A DNA stretch of 64,000 bases from NCBI GenBank assembly GCA_003566455.1, contig PXDF01000063.1:1-64000 (forward strand), read 5' to 3'. The notes beneath the pieces are model-generated. The model was not told where the DNA came from, did not search any database, and saw only the letters and a program-made list of their open reading frames with translations. Source of the DNA: Desulfonatronovibrio sp. GTDB lineage: Bacteria > Desulfobacterota > Desulfovibrionia > Desulfovibrionales > Desulfonatronovibrionaceae. The stretch's first letter is position 1, and each line of letters starts with the position of its first letter. Below, piece by piece: positions 1-9,125 of the stretch. A program made the translations under genes and the position numbers.

Positions 1-363
1 CAGCAGCGGGGTATTGCGGATGGTTTCCACGTAGACTCTGGCCACCAGCTTGGCCACAATTGAGTTTGAAAGCCTGAATATGGCCGCGATAAGACCGAAT
101 ATGAAAGTCAGAATTAGACTGATAACGGTGATTTTAAGGGTAACCCAGAGACCCTGGAGCAGTGGACCGGGAATGAATTCTCCCTGGTCAAAGGTAAAAA
201 GGAACTGCTTAACCCTGAACCATTGCCAGTTGTAATGGAGTTTTTCCGAGCCCGCGGAGATCAGCCAGTAGATCAGGCCGATAATAACCAGAAATTTTAC
301 AATATCCTGAAAGTTTTGAGAAACAATGGTCCTGTAGATTTTTCGCAGGGATTTGGAAATCAT
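1..363 (-). CDS. Amino-acid ABC transporter permease (HisM/GlnP type), truncated by the window edge
   Basis: Reverse-strand translation from ATG at 363 (MISKSLRKIYRTIVSQNFQDIVKFLVIIGLIYWLI...GPLLQGLWVTLKITVISLILTFIFGLIAAIFRLS...VARVYVETIRNTPLL) carries the typical permease 'ETIRNTPLL' segment. Confidence 0.85.
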   Translation of the reverse strand, partial: MISKSLRKIYRTIVSQNFQDIVKFLVIIGLIYWLISAGSEKLHYNWQWFRVKQFLFTFDQGEFIPGPLLQGLWVTLKITVISLILTFIFGLIAAIFRLSNSIVAKLVARVYVETIRNTPLL

Positions 364-401
364 GTCTGATTTTGATCCTTAAGGCAGAAAGCTTTCTTAT
401 T

Positions 402-1478
402 TCAGGCGCAGGCTTCAATATATTCTTTTCTTAAGGAATCTATAAGCTCTTTAACTGAAATAATTTCTTTGATCATATATGCTTTCTGTCCGGCAAAAGC
501 GAACCCTCTGTGCATTTTGCCCTTTTTGGCGTTGTTCAGGGCCGCGGCTATGCAGTAAGGGCTTTTGGTATAATCACAGGTGACTATACAATGATATGGA
601 CACTTGAATGGTTTTTTTTTGCCCTGTTCAACATCGCTTAAAAAATCGTTGCGAAGAGCCCTGCCAGGCATGCCCACAGGGCTTTTAATGACCATAACGT
701 CTTCTTCTCTGGAATCAATAAAAGCCTGCTTGAAATTATTGTCCGCGTCACATTCATGGGTGGCCACAAACCTGGTCCCCAACTGGACTCCTGAAGCTCC
801 GAGCTTCAAAAAGCGGCAGATGTCCGCGCCGTTATATATGCCTCCGGCCGCTATGACTGGAATGGATTCTTTATGTTCCTGTTCAAAAGGCTTCACCGCT
901 TCAACAACCTCCTGCACCAGATTTTCCAGCTTAAAGGCCGGATCATCAAGCTGCTCGGTTTTGAAACCCAGATGTCCTCCGGCAAGTGGGCCTTCGACTA
1001 CAAAAGCGTCAGGAAGGTAGTTAAACCTGGAAAGCCATTTTTTGCAGATAATTTTAGCGGCCCGGGCTGATGAAATAATTGGAACCAGCTTGGTTTTGGA
1101 TTCCTCACTGAGGTACTTGGGCAGGTCAAATGGCAGTCCTGCCCCGGAAAAGATGATGTCTATGCCTTCCTGGATGGAGGTTTTCACCATGTCGGTGAAA
1201 TTGGTCAGAGCGACCATGATATTGACACCCAGTATTCCGGAGGTCATTTCCCTGGCCTTTTGAATTTCCTTTTTCAGGGCCCTGATGTGGGCCTGAACCG
1301 GATTTTTGGCCACATCAGGTTCATCCACGCCTATCATGGCGGCCGAGATTACCCCGATTCCCCCCTCATTGGCCACTGCCGAAGACAATCCGGACAGAGA
1401 AATCCCAACACCCATCCCTCCCTGAATGACGGGAACTTTTGCTACAAGGTTTTTTATTTTCAGCTCTGGGAAGTCCAT
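402..1478 (-). CDS. Nitronate monooxygenase / 2-nitropropane dioxygenase-like flavoprotein (FabK-like TIM barrel)
   Basis: VPVIQGGMGVGISLSGLSSAVANEGGIGVIS, VIAAGGIYNGADICRFLKLGASGVQLGTRFVAT; start chosen at MDFPELK inside the longer ORF 402..1511. Confidence 0.88.
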   Translation of the reverse strand: MDFPELKIKNLVAKVPVIQGGMGVGISLSGLSSAVANEGGIGVISAAMIGVDEPDVAKNPVQAHIRALKKEIQKAREMTSGILGVNIMVALTNFTDMVKTSIQEGIDIIFSGAGLPFDLPKYLSEESKTKLVPIISSARAAKIICKKWLSRFNYLPDAFVVEGPLAGGHLGFKTEQLDDPAFKLENLVQEVVEAVKPFEQEHKESIPVIAAGGIYNGADICRFLKLGASGVQLGTRFVATHECDADNNFKQAFIDSREEDVMVIKSPVGMPGRALRNDFLSDVEQGKKKPFKCPYHCIVTCDYTKSPYCIAAALNNAKKGKMHRGFAFAGQKAYMIKEIISVKELIDSLRKEYIEACA

Positions 1479-1606
1479 ATTTTTCCTCCGAAATAGAAAT
1501 AATTTATCCATTTAATATAAGCACAGGACGCCCTAAAAAGCAAGGATATCCCCTGGGCGAAGCTATGCGGGATCAAACTTTCAAAATAAATGACCCGTGA
1601 AGACAA

Positions 1607-2353
1607 TCATATCGCGAGGTTCTTGCAAAAAGAATCGTTGACGTGTTTTTTAAGATTAAAGAATTCTTTATGGCCGATCTTTGAACCAGTGAGGCCACCT
1701 GAAAGGGAAATTTCAGACAGATAATAATTTTCAGCTTTGTCCACTAGCACGTCAAGAATGGCATAAGGAAAATCTCCCCTGCGCATAACCCGGCGACAGA
1801 AGTCTTCAAGAACTGGATTTAGGTCTACCCTGCGGGATTTTCCCCCACAGGCCAGATTTTTGCGGAAGCTGAAGGGGTTGGTTTTTTCATAAGCTTCGCA
1901 GTATTTTTCAATAATAAGGACTCGAATGTCCCTGGCGTCTCTCAGGTAGGGCTGAACCACAAAGGGGTAGGGCAATAAATCCATGGCGGACAGACTTTGA
2001 AGGTCTTCAAGGGATTTCCATTTGCTGAGGCCAAGTCCCAGATGTTTTCTGTCCCTCTTGCATACCACCTGATCATGTTTGGCATAATCAGGCATATGCA
2101 TGATCAGGTCTTTGTTTTTATAGGCCACAAAAGTATCTTTGAGCATGAATGTTCCCAGAATTTCGGCCTGAAAAATCTTTGATCTGCTCAAAAACTGAGA
2201 CTGCAGTGACGGGAAAACAATGACGCCTCGGTTGATGAGGTCTATGGCCTTGAATTCTTCTCCAGGCCTAAGCACCAGGTTTCCCACAAAAACATCACCT
2301 TTGCTGAGCTGGTGAAAATATTTTCTGAATTCGCTGATCCTGTGAATGATCAT
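1607..2353 (-). CDS. ATP-grasp domain protein (RimK-like)
   Basis: ATP-grasp-like pattern: PFVVQPYLRDARDIRVLIIEKYCEAYEKTNPFSFRKNLACGG ... YAILDVLVDKAENYYLSEISLSGGLTG. Confidence 0.7.
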   Translation of the reverse strand: MIIHRISEFRKYFHQLSKGDVFVGNLVLRPGEEFKAIDLINRGVIVFPSLQSQFLSRSKIFQAEILGTFMLKDTFVAYKNKDLIMHMPDYAKHDQVVCKRDRKHLGLGLSKWKSLEDLQSLSAMDLLPYPFVVQPYLRDARDIRVLIIEKYCEAYEKTNPFSFRKNLACGGKSRRVDLNPVLEDFCRRVMRRGDFPYAILDVLVDKAENYYLSEISLSGGLTGSKIGHKEFFNLKKHVNDSFCKNLAI

Positions 2354-2553
2354 TTGTTTTTCTGGAATTGTTCCAGTCTCTCCCTGACCTTGTTTTTGGC
2401 TTTGTCAATATCATCAGGTTTTATGCCAATCTTTTGAGCGTATATTTTCAGGTTTTTTTCTAGTCTGGGTATATTCCGCTCAAGTTTTGTTTTTCCGTTG
2501 GCCAGGGACTTCTTTACACTGTTCAGGAGATCCTGTAATTTTTTATCGCTCAT
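2350..2553 (-). CDS. Small conserved hypothetical protein, start/stop overlapping the ATP-grasp gene
   Basis: MSDKKLQDLLNSVKKSLANGKTKLERNIPRLEKNLKIYAQKIGIKPDDIDKAKNKVRERLEQFQKNK; its stop overlaps the next start. Confidence 0.55.
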   Translation of the reverse strand: MSDKKLQDLLNSVKKSLANGKTKLERNIPRLEKNLKIYAQKIGIKPDDIDKAKNKVRERLEQFQKNK

Positions 2554-2718
2554 TTTTAAAATAGCCGTCCTTTTATTGTTCAAGGTCGCGGTAAAACATT
2601 TTTCAAAAGATCTGAACAAGTTTTCCGGGCATTTTTGCTGATCCACTGATAGTCATTCATGGAAAAAAAAACAAGGGACAAACATCGGGTTGAAAAAATC
2701 ACTTGACTTTTACATGGT

Positions 2719-2737
2719 GATACTGAAAATCAGTACT
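2719..2737. promoter_or_regulatory. Putative Fur box upstream of the feo operon
   Basis: GATACTGAAAATCAGTACT; perfect TACTGA-AAA-TCAGTA core; 14/19 identity by eye to GATAATGATAATCATTATC. Confidence 0.6.
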
Positions 2738-2785
2738 CGAATCATTTTTTGTTTAAATCATAACTTCAAGAAATATGGAGAATAG

Positions 2786-3034
2786 ATGAAGAGCTCAATT
2801 TGCCTTCGCCGGATGAAAGTCAATCAGAAGGGAATCATCAGGATCGTAGGCGGACAAGGAGAAATGGGCAGGAGAATAAGGGATATGGGTCTGGTGCCGG
2901 GAGTGGATATTCAGGTTGTGGGGAGGGCTCCCCTGAATGATCCGGTGGCCTTGAGACTCAGGGATTTTACTCTGACCCTGCGCAACAATGAAGCTGATTA
3001 TATTTTTGTAGAGACAGACGATGAAAACCCCTAA
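2786..3034 (+). CDS. feoA: Ferrous iron transport protein A
   Basis: FeoA SH3-like fold sequence (GQGEMGRRIRDMGLVPGVDIQVVGRAPLNDPVALRLRDFTLTLR), overlaps feoB start. Confidence 0.9.
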   Translation: MKSSICLRRMKVNQKGIIRIVGGQGEMGRRIRDMGLVPGVDIQVVGRAPLNDPVALRLRDFTLTLRNNEADYIFVETDDENP

Positions 3035-5222
3035 ATCCAAAATAACAATTGCCCTGACCGGCAACCCCAATTCCGGAAAAACAACTCTTTTTAACGCCCT
3101 GACAGGATCAAGGCAGCATGTAGGCAATTATCCCGGCATAACCGTTGAGAAAAAAGAGGGTTATTTTGAAACCGCCCAGCATGTTCTGCATTTTGTGGAT
3201 CTGCCCGGAACCTATTCCCTGACAGCTTATTCCCAGGAGGAGCTTGTCGCCAGGAACTACATGATCCGTGAAAAACCCGATCTGGTAGTAGACGTTGTCA
3301 ACTCGGCATCCCTGGAGAGAAACCTTTATCTGGCCCTGCAGATCCTTGAACTGGGAGCACCCCTGATTCTGGCTTTGAACATGATGGATGAAGTCAGAAA
3401 AAAAGGTATGACCCTGGACACTTTGCTCCTGGAACAAAGAATGGGATGCAGGGTAGTGGAGACAGTAGCCAGGCAGGGAAAGGGCAAGCAGGAACTCATT
3501 GAAACCATTATCAGCCTGCGCACCAGAAAAGATGAGCGCAGGTCTCCGTTGAGAATATCATACGGTCCTGATCTGGACCCGGTGCTTAATGAGATGGCGG
3601 CCATAATCCAGGAAACGGGTTTTATGACCGACACTTACCCTGCCAGGTGGCTTGCCCTTAAATATCTGGAGTCTGATGAACAGATCATCTCAGAAGGAAG
3701 AGAGAGATCCCTGGAAACTTCAAACAGACTTGAAGGCGCGGCAAATGATGTGGCTGAACACTGCATGAAGACCCTCAAAACATATCCTGAAGCAATAATC
3801 GCCGACTACAGGTACGGCTTTATTTCCTCTTTGCTAAAGGACGTAGTGACCAGGGATCAGCAGAGACAGCGCATTGAAATGTCCGACCAGGTGGATAAGT
3901 TCCTGACTCACAGGATGCTGGGGCCTTTGTTCATGATCTTTGTGCTTTACATGGTCTACAGTCTGACCTTTCTAGTAGGCGACATACCCCTCAGCCTGAT
4001 AGAGGATTTTTTCGGATGGCTGGGAGACGCAGTCAGAGCCGTGATGCCTGACGGTCTGCTGCAGTCACTTCTGGCTTCGGGGATAATAGACGGTGTGGGA
4101 GCGGTACTGAGCTTTGTTCCCCTTTTGATGATCATCTTTTTTTGCATAGCTTTTCTTGAAGATTCAGGCTATATGGCCAGGGTCGCTTATATGCTGGACC
4201 GCGTGTTCAGCTACTTTGGACTGCACGGCTGTTCCATCATGCCGTTTATCGTATCCGGAGGAATCGCCGGAGGATGCGCCGTGCCCGGGATCATGGCCGC
4301 CAGAACATTGCGCAGCCCCAGGGAAAAATTGGCAACCATACTTACGGCTCCATTTATGACCTGCGGGGCCAAACTGCCGGTTTTCCTGCTTCTGGCGGCT
4401 ATTTTCTTTCCTGCCAATCAGGCTCTGGCCCTGTTCATGATCACGGTTCTGGCCTGGGCCTCAGCCCTTCTGGTTTCCAAATTACTGCGCTCAACCATTA
4501 TCAGGGGGCCGGCAACTCCTTTTGTCATGGAACTTCCGCCTTATCGGCTGCCCACATTGCGCGGGCTCATGATTCATACATGGGAACGGACATGGCAATA
4601 CATAAAAAAGGCTGGAACAATCATCCTGGCTATATCTATCCTGATATGGGCGGCCATGACTTTTCCCCAGCTTCCTGAGGAGCGCCTGGCCTATTATGAT
4701 TCCCAGTCTGTCATTCTGGAGGGGGATCTGGCTTCTTTGCCAGGGGATTCAGACGTCAACGAAAAAATGGATGAAATATTATCTCAACGTGAACAGATTG
4801 AATTTTCTCTGGCTGGAGAGCAACTGGCTTATTCCTATGCCGGAAGGACAGGTACATTTCTGGAACCAGTCAGCAGCTGGGCCGGCTTTGACTGGAGGAT
4901 CAATATTGCCCTTGTGGGTGGATTCGCTGCCAAAGAAGTGATAATTTCCACCCTGGGTACCGCGTATTCTCTGGGGGCGGTGGACGAGGATGATCCCGTT
5001 TCTCTGGCAGGCCGCATTCAGCAGGATCCAGACTGGGACACCAAGAGGGCGGTCAGTTTGATAATATTTGTCATGTTGTACGCGCCATGTTTTGTCGCGG
5101 TAGTAGCCATTGCCAGGGAATCAGGGTCATGGAAGTGGGCCGGTTTCGCCATGGTTTTCAATACGGTTTTTGCTTTTGGATTTTCCACTGCTGTTTATCA
5201 GACTCTTAAATTTTTTATTTAA
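3021..5222 (+). CDS. feoB: Ferrous iron transport protein B (GTPase/permease)
   Basis: GNPNSGKTTLFNALTGSRQHVGNYPGITVEKKEG; membrane domain with GGIAGGCAVPGIMAARTL and GFAAKEVIISTLGT. Confidence 0.97.
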   Translation: MKTPKSKITIALTGNPNSGKTTLFNALTGSRQHVGNYPGITVEKKEGYFETAQHVLHFVDLPGTYSLTAYSQEELVARNYMIREKPDLVVDVVNSASLERNLYLALQILELGAPLILALNMMDEVRKKGMTLDTLLLEQRMGCRVVETVARQGKGKQELIETIISLRTRKDERRSPLRISYGPDLDPVLNEMAAIIQETGFMTDTYPARWLALKYLESDEQIISEGRERSLETSNRLEGAANDVAEHCMKTLKTYPEAIIADYRYGFISSLLKDVVTRDQQRQRIEMSDQVDKFLTHRMLGPLFMIFVLYMVYSLTFLVGDIPLSLIEDFFGWLGDAVRAVMPDGLLQSLLASGIIDGVGAVLSFVPLLMIIFFCIAFLEDSGYMARVAYMLDRVFSYFGLHGCSIMPFIVSGGIAGGCAVPGIMAARTLRSPREKLATILTAPFMTCGAKLPVFLLLAAIFFPANQALALFMITVLAWASALLVSKLLRSTIIRGPATPFVMELPPYRLPTLRGLMIHTWERTWQYIKKAGTIILAISILIWAAMTFPQLPEERLAYYDSQSVILEGDLASLPGDSDVNEKMDEILSQREQIEFSLAGEQLAYSYAGRTGTFLEPVSSWAGFDWRINIALVGGFAAKEVIISTLGTAYSLGAVDEDDPVSLAGRIQQDPDWDTKRAVSLIIFVMLYAPCFVAVVAIARESGSWKWAGFAMVFNTVFAFGFSTAVYQTLKFFI

Positions 5223-5257
5223 AGGGCTTCGGACTTGTTTTCGCAAGTGCATATATT

Positions 5258-5515
5258 ATGATTTACGGACAAGAAAGAGAAATTAAATCCATTGATCAGT
5301 TTGCGAACGGAAGGTTTGTCAGAATAGTTGATCTAGACGCGGGAAAGAGCGCTTTGTCCAGGTTCTGTGCTCTGGGGCTTATCCCTGGGACCATGGTTCA
5401 GGTATTAACCAAGGGAAACGGACCCGTCAGGCTCAAATTCAGAGATACAGAAGTGGTCATTGGAAGAAAGTCCGCGGAAAAAATCAAAGTCCAGCCGGTT
5501 GAAGACAATGTTTGA
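5258..5515 (+). CDS. Second FeoA-domain protein
   Basis: IVDLDAGKSALSRFCALGLIPGTMVQVLTKGNGPVRLKFRDTEVVIGRKSAEKI. Confidence 0.88.
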   Translation: MIYGQEREIKSIDQFANGRFVRIVDLDAGKSALSRFCALGLIPGTMVQVLTKGNGPVRLKFRDTEVVIGRKSAEKIKVQPVEDNV

Positions 5516-5750
5516 GCTTATTGTTATCATATTATTAATATTGATCTCCCTGCTTTTTCTGGTCAGAAAGTTTCATCAAGATTATAAGAGAGCAAGATCT
5601 GTATCTGCCTGTGGACAAGAATGTCCGTCCTGTTCCGGAGGGCAAAAGGACAGTGCCGGATGTGAGGTTGAGATGACAAAATGCTGCGGGTGCAATGCTC
5701 ACCAGGTTTCAAGTCCTGAAAAGGGCCCCCCGGACATATTTAAATCCTGA
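5508..5750 (+). CDS. FeoB-associated Cys-rich membrane protein
   Basis: MFELIVIILLILISLLFLVRKFHQDYKR then CGQECPSCSGG...CEVEMTKCCGCNAH; overlaps the end of the second feoA. Confidence 0.75.
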   Translation: MFELIVIILLILISLLFLVRKFHQDYKRARSVSACGQECPSCSGGQKDSAGCEVEMTKCCGCNAHQVSSPEKGPPDIFKS

Positions 5751-5789
5751 CAGACCAGATGGATCTTTAGTTGAATCACTGGATAAGCC

Positions 5790-6755
5790 CTATTGTCTTA
5801 TCGGCCTGTAGAGAGGTCCGAAGGGAGTATCCACTCTGCGCATGGTTCCTTCTTCCACCTGTCTTTCCAGGTCTTGGGTGGAACCCGGCTGGCCCGCCTG
5901 TTCCCCTGAAGCGCCTTCCCTCATCCTTTGCATAAATTTGGGCAGGGCTTCCTCCTGGGTCTGCCGGGAAGTATCATCTGCCATCTGTTCAGGTTTAATT
6001 TTTTCAGCATCCATGACAGTTGATGCCGCCAGTTCCTGCCGCCTGTGGCTGTACAGGCCGACCTGAAAAGTATCACCACCAGCAGAAACCGTAATTGATT
6101 CCCGCTCAATGGCGATAATTTCAAATTTTTCATCATCCCCTTTGCGGTTCAGGTAAACTGTTTCCCCTTCACTTACCAGACGGCTTCTCGATTGTTCAGG
6201 CAGTTTCTGGTGGTTTATCAGGGCCATCTTCTGACCTTGACTGTTGATTACTCCGTGGAGCTGGACTTCTTGAGGTCTTATTCTGGACCTTGTGGCAGTG
6301 GGGGGGGTGTCTTGAGGATCATCAACGGTCAGGGGGGCTTTCCAGGCTTCCCGGTCAGGAGAAAAGAGATTTTTGTCAACAATGACATCAAAATCAGCAA
6401 GCATGATTTCCCTGGAAAAAATGTCCGAAGACCGATCCACACGGAAGCGCACCTTATGGCCGGATTTTTGATCCGGAGGATGTTCTCTGGCTTTTTGATA
6501 CAAAGACATGAAGTATTTTCCAGAAACATCTTCAACAACATCAATCACGGATTTTCGCGTGGCAAACATTGACATCAGCTGTTCAGCCGATACCTCGGAA
6601 CCTGATCCGCCCGGATGAGATATAGTTTCAATATCCATCCGCGCGTGTTCTCTATACTCCATGAAACTCAGGGTGAGCACCAGCAGGCCAAGCCCGATAA
6701 AAATAAGAGAGATGAATAAGCCAGGTCCTTTGACCCAGGTGAATTTTTTTTTCAT
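5790..6755 (-). CDS. GspC-like type II secretion-related protein (N-terminal TM, HR-like domain)
   Basis: Single N-terminal TM; DFDVIVDKNLFSPDREAW; VQLHGVINSQGQKMALI... repeat-like region typical of GspC. Confidence 0.55.
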   Translation of the reverse strand: MKKKFTWVKGPGLFISLIFIGLGLLVLTLSFMEYREHARMDIETISHPGGSGSEVSAEQLMSMFATRKSVIDVVEDVSGKYFMSLYQKAREHPPDQKSGHKVRFRVDRSSDIFSREIMLADFDVIVDKNLFSPDREAWKAPLTVDDPQDTPPTATRSRIRPQEVQLHGVINSQGQKMALINHQKLPEQSRSRLVSEGETVYLNRKGDDEKFEIIAIERESITVSAGGDTFQVGLYSHRRQELAASTVMDAEKIKPEQMADDTSRQTQEEALPKFMQRMREGASGEQAGQPGSTQDLERQVEEGTMRRVDTPFGPLYRPIRQ

Positions 6756-7059
6756 TATTTATTCCAGGCAATGAGTCAGGGATTTTCATCCCTGCTTCAT
6801 GCTTTAGTATCTTTGAATCTGTCCAGCATTTCCATCGGTCCTGGATGACCTTTTTTTCTAAAATGTAACATTCAAAACATCAAGCCCCGGCGCGTTTCAC
6901 CCCAAGGTTTTTGAGTAATTTGACTTTTCAGCTAATTCAATACTCAGAACTATAAAAGTTAAAGATCTTAGTGTCCAGCAGGTTGTATAAGTTTCATATT
7001 TGGTATAGGGGGATTATTTATGAACATTGGCTTGCAGGCCTGCCCTCTGTCAGTTTTCA

Positions 7060-7160
7060 TGGGTCAGGAGTCAGGGGGTCGGGGGTCGGTTAATCGGTGA
7101 ATCAGTGGTCAGTGAATCAGTAAATCGGTTGATCAGTAGTGAATCAGTCAGTCGGGAGTC
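7060..7160. repeat. Degenerate short tandem repeat tract (TCGGTGAATCAGTGG-like units)
   Basis: Repeated GAATCAG at 7099, 7114 and 7141 and GGTCAG/GGTCGG units in a non-coding interval. Confidence 0.6.
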
Positions 7161-7287
7161 TGGAGACAAAGAGTTATGGAGCTGATTTGTTGCTGAATTA
7201 TTCATGTCCCGATTTTTTGCAGGTCCATCATACAGTTGATATTCTGTTTTTGATTCACAGGTTGTCAAAATCATTGAGGGGAATCCT

Positions 7288-7330
7288 GAATCAGCCGCTC
7301 ATCTGGCGGGCCAGCCGAATCGGCTGATTC
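7288..7330. repeat. Nested inverted repeat upstream of the VanZ-like gene
   Basis: GAATCAGCCG (7288-7297) pairs with CGGCTGATTC (7321-7330); inner CTGGC-GG-GCCAG. Confidence 0.6.
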
Positions 7331-7371
7331 CTCGACTAAATGTATTACAGATTTCTGAAAAATCCTGACAA

Positions 7372-7755
7372 ATGAATTCAGCTTATTATTCCAGGTGGAT
7401 AAGGACGGGAGCAAGACTCTTTCTGGTAATAACCCTTGTGCTTATGCCTGTGGCCACCCTTTTCCCGGGGACAAATCATCTTTGGGCAACTGCCTTTCAG
7501 AGGCATTTTATCAGCCTGGCCTTTCTCGCTTTTCTTGCCTGTGTCAGCTTTGAAAACAACCTCTTGAGAACAGGGGCAGTGGTGTTCGTTTTCGGATACA
7601 GCGCCCTAATGGAGCTTTTTCAGCATTATCTTCCCTTCCGTCACGGCACCTGGGTTGATGTTGGGTTCAATGGCGCGGGATGCCTGGTGGGTGTCGGAAT
7701 CTTTATTGTTCAGCGTTCAACATTTAATATCCTGAACTCCAGATTCAGACTGTAA
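7372..7755 (+). CDS. VanZ-like family membrane protein
   Basis: LFPGTNHLW...KFxAFxAFLACVSFEN-like helices and YSALMELFQHYLPFRHGTWVDVGFNGAGCLVG motif. Confidence 0.75.
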   Translation: MNSAYYSRWIRTGARLFLVITLVLMPVATLFPGTNHLWATAFQRHFISLAFLAFLACVSFENNLLRTGAVVFVFGYSALMELFQHYLPFRHGTWVDVGFNGAGCLVGVGIFIVQRSTFNILNSRFRL

Positions 7756-7782
7756 GTGACACCTAAAGCAAGTGTTTTTTAT

Positions 7783-7863
7783 CTGTCATTGCCAGGGAAG
7801 CAAAGCAATCTCTGTGAGTTATAATGAGATTGCCACACATCCTTTGGGTTCTGGCAATGACAG
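7783..7863. repeat. Palindromic REP/MITE-like intergenic element
   Basis: Termini CTGTCATTGCCAG ... CTGGCAATGACAG are perfect inverted repeats, with inner GCAATCTC/GAGATTGC inverted pair. Confidence 0.75.
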
Positions 7864-8032
7864 GTTTATCCAAACAGTACGGGAAAAATCGCTCAATTTA
7901 GGTAAAAGCTTGTTCACAGGTGAACAGATCACATGCCGGGCGGTTTCACTCTGGTATATAGTCGGCAAATGTTGAGAGCTGAGAATTACAGCCTGGGATC
8001 TCTAGATCAGCTCAGGCTGCTGGTGAGAAAAT

Positions 8033-8824
8033 ATGGTCCTGACCTTTCTGGAAAAGTTTAAGAAGAAACCCCGGGGAAAATTATATCAACTTCCTGAAGG
8101 ATGGCGGGTTTACGCTGTAGGGGACATACATGGCCGGGCTGATCTCCTTGAGAAATTACATCAGATGATTGTCCGTGACTCTGAGGCTGAACCCGTAAAA
8201 AACAATCTGGCAATCTATCTGGGCGATTATCTGGATCGCGGCCCCCTTGTAAAGGAGACTCTGGATCTTTTGATTTCCGGCTTGCCCTCAGGATTCAAGG
8301 CAGAATATCTTCGTGGCAATCATGAAGAGTTTTTTTTCCGCTTCCTGGAGGATCCTGTGATTCTTGAGCTGTGGGCAGTTCTGGGAGGACGGTCCACCCT
8401 CATGAGTTATGGAGTTCGGGTGCCGGGTTCTGGATTATCAGCTGAGCGTGCTCGACAGGTCAGACAGGAGCTTCTGGAAGCCATGCCCAAAAAGCATCTT
8501 GAATTTTTAATGAATCTAAAACCCTTTTATCAATTGGGTGAATATTTTTTTGTTCACGCTGGCATCCGCCCCAGGATCCCTCTTGAAAATCAAAAGCCAG
8601 AGGATTTTTTCTGGATAAGGGATGATTTTCTGGGTTCCACGGACGATCATGGGATTAAAATCGTTCATGGTCACACCATATCGGAGCAGGTTCAGAATTA
8701 TTCAAACCGTATTGGCGTTGACACCGGGGCTTATGCCACTGGAATTCTCAGCTGCGCTGTCCTGGAGAACAGCGGGATCCGTTTTTTATCCACCAAGCAT
8801 GACTCCGGATCAACTAAATTATAA
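8033..8824 (+). CDS. Metallophosphoesterase / serine-threonine protein phosphatase (PphA/ApaH-like)
   Basis: GDIHGR, GDYLDRGP, RGNHE, and VHGHT motifs. Confidence 0.88.
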   Translation: MVLTFLEKFKKKPRGKLYQLPEGWRVYAVGDIHGRADLLEKLHQMIVRDSEAEPVKNNLAIYLGDYLDRGPLVKETLDLLISGLPSGFKAEYLRGNHEEFFFRFLEDPVILELWAVLGGRSTLMSYGVRVPGSGLSAERARQVRQELLEAMPKKHLEFLMNLKPFYQLGEYFFVHAGIRPRIPLENQKPEDFFWIRDDFLGSTDDHGIKIVHGHTISEQVQNYSNRIGVDTGAYATGILSCAVLENSGIRFLSTKHDSGSTKL

Positions 8825-9125
8825 GGCTGACTTTAAGAAACCATGCTTATCCTCGCAAATTAATGATAATTACACTTTGAGAATTACAGTTTCAAAATTG
8901 TTATCATAATTACATAAACAGCCTGTTTTCTGTTAATAATTATGCCAGCCACATATGGGATAATCATTAACTTCCCGAAAAAAATATTAATTTTATTGCA
9001 AGCATCAACCGGGCTGGAATATGTATAAAAGCAATAAATAGAAGAGACGCGGCCGCGGTATTGAACACCTGAAAATGAGTTGATCAGAAGGATTTCCCTG
9101 GATCAGGGGAGCGCAGGAATTGAGT

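Noticed and set aside
604-1020. Plus-strand 138-aa ORF
   Set aside because: Lies antisense inside the nitronate monooxygenase gene; composition looks like an antisense frame artefact.
7071-7274. 67-aa ORF over the tandem tract (…DSLLINRFTDSLTTDSPINRPPTP)
   Set aside because: Product of the short repeat tract; not a credible protein.
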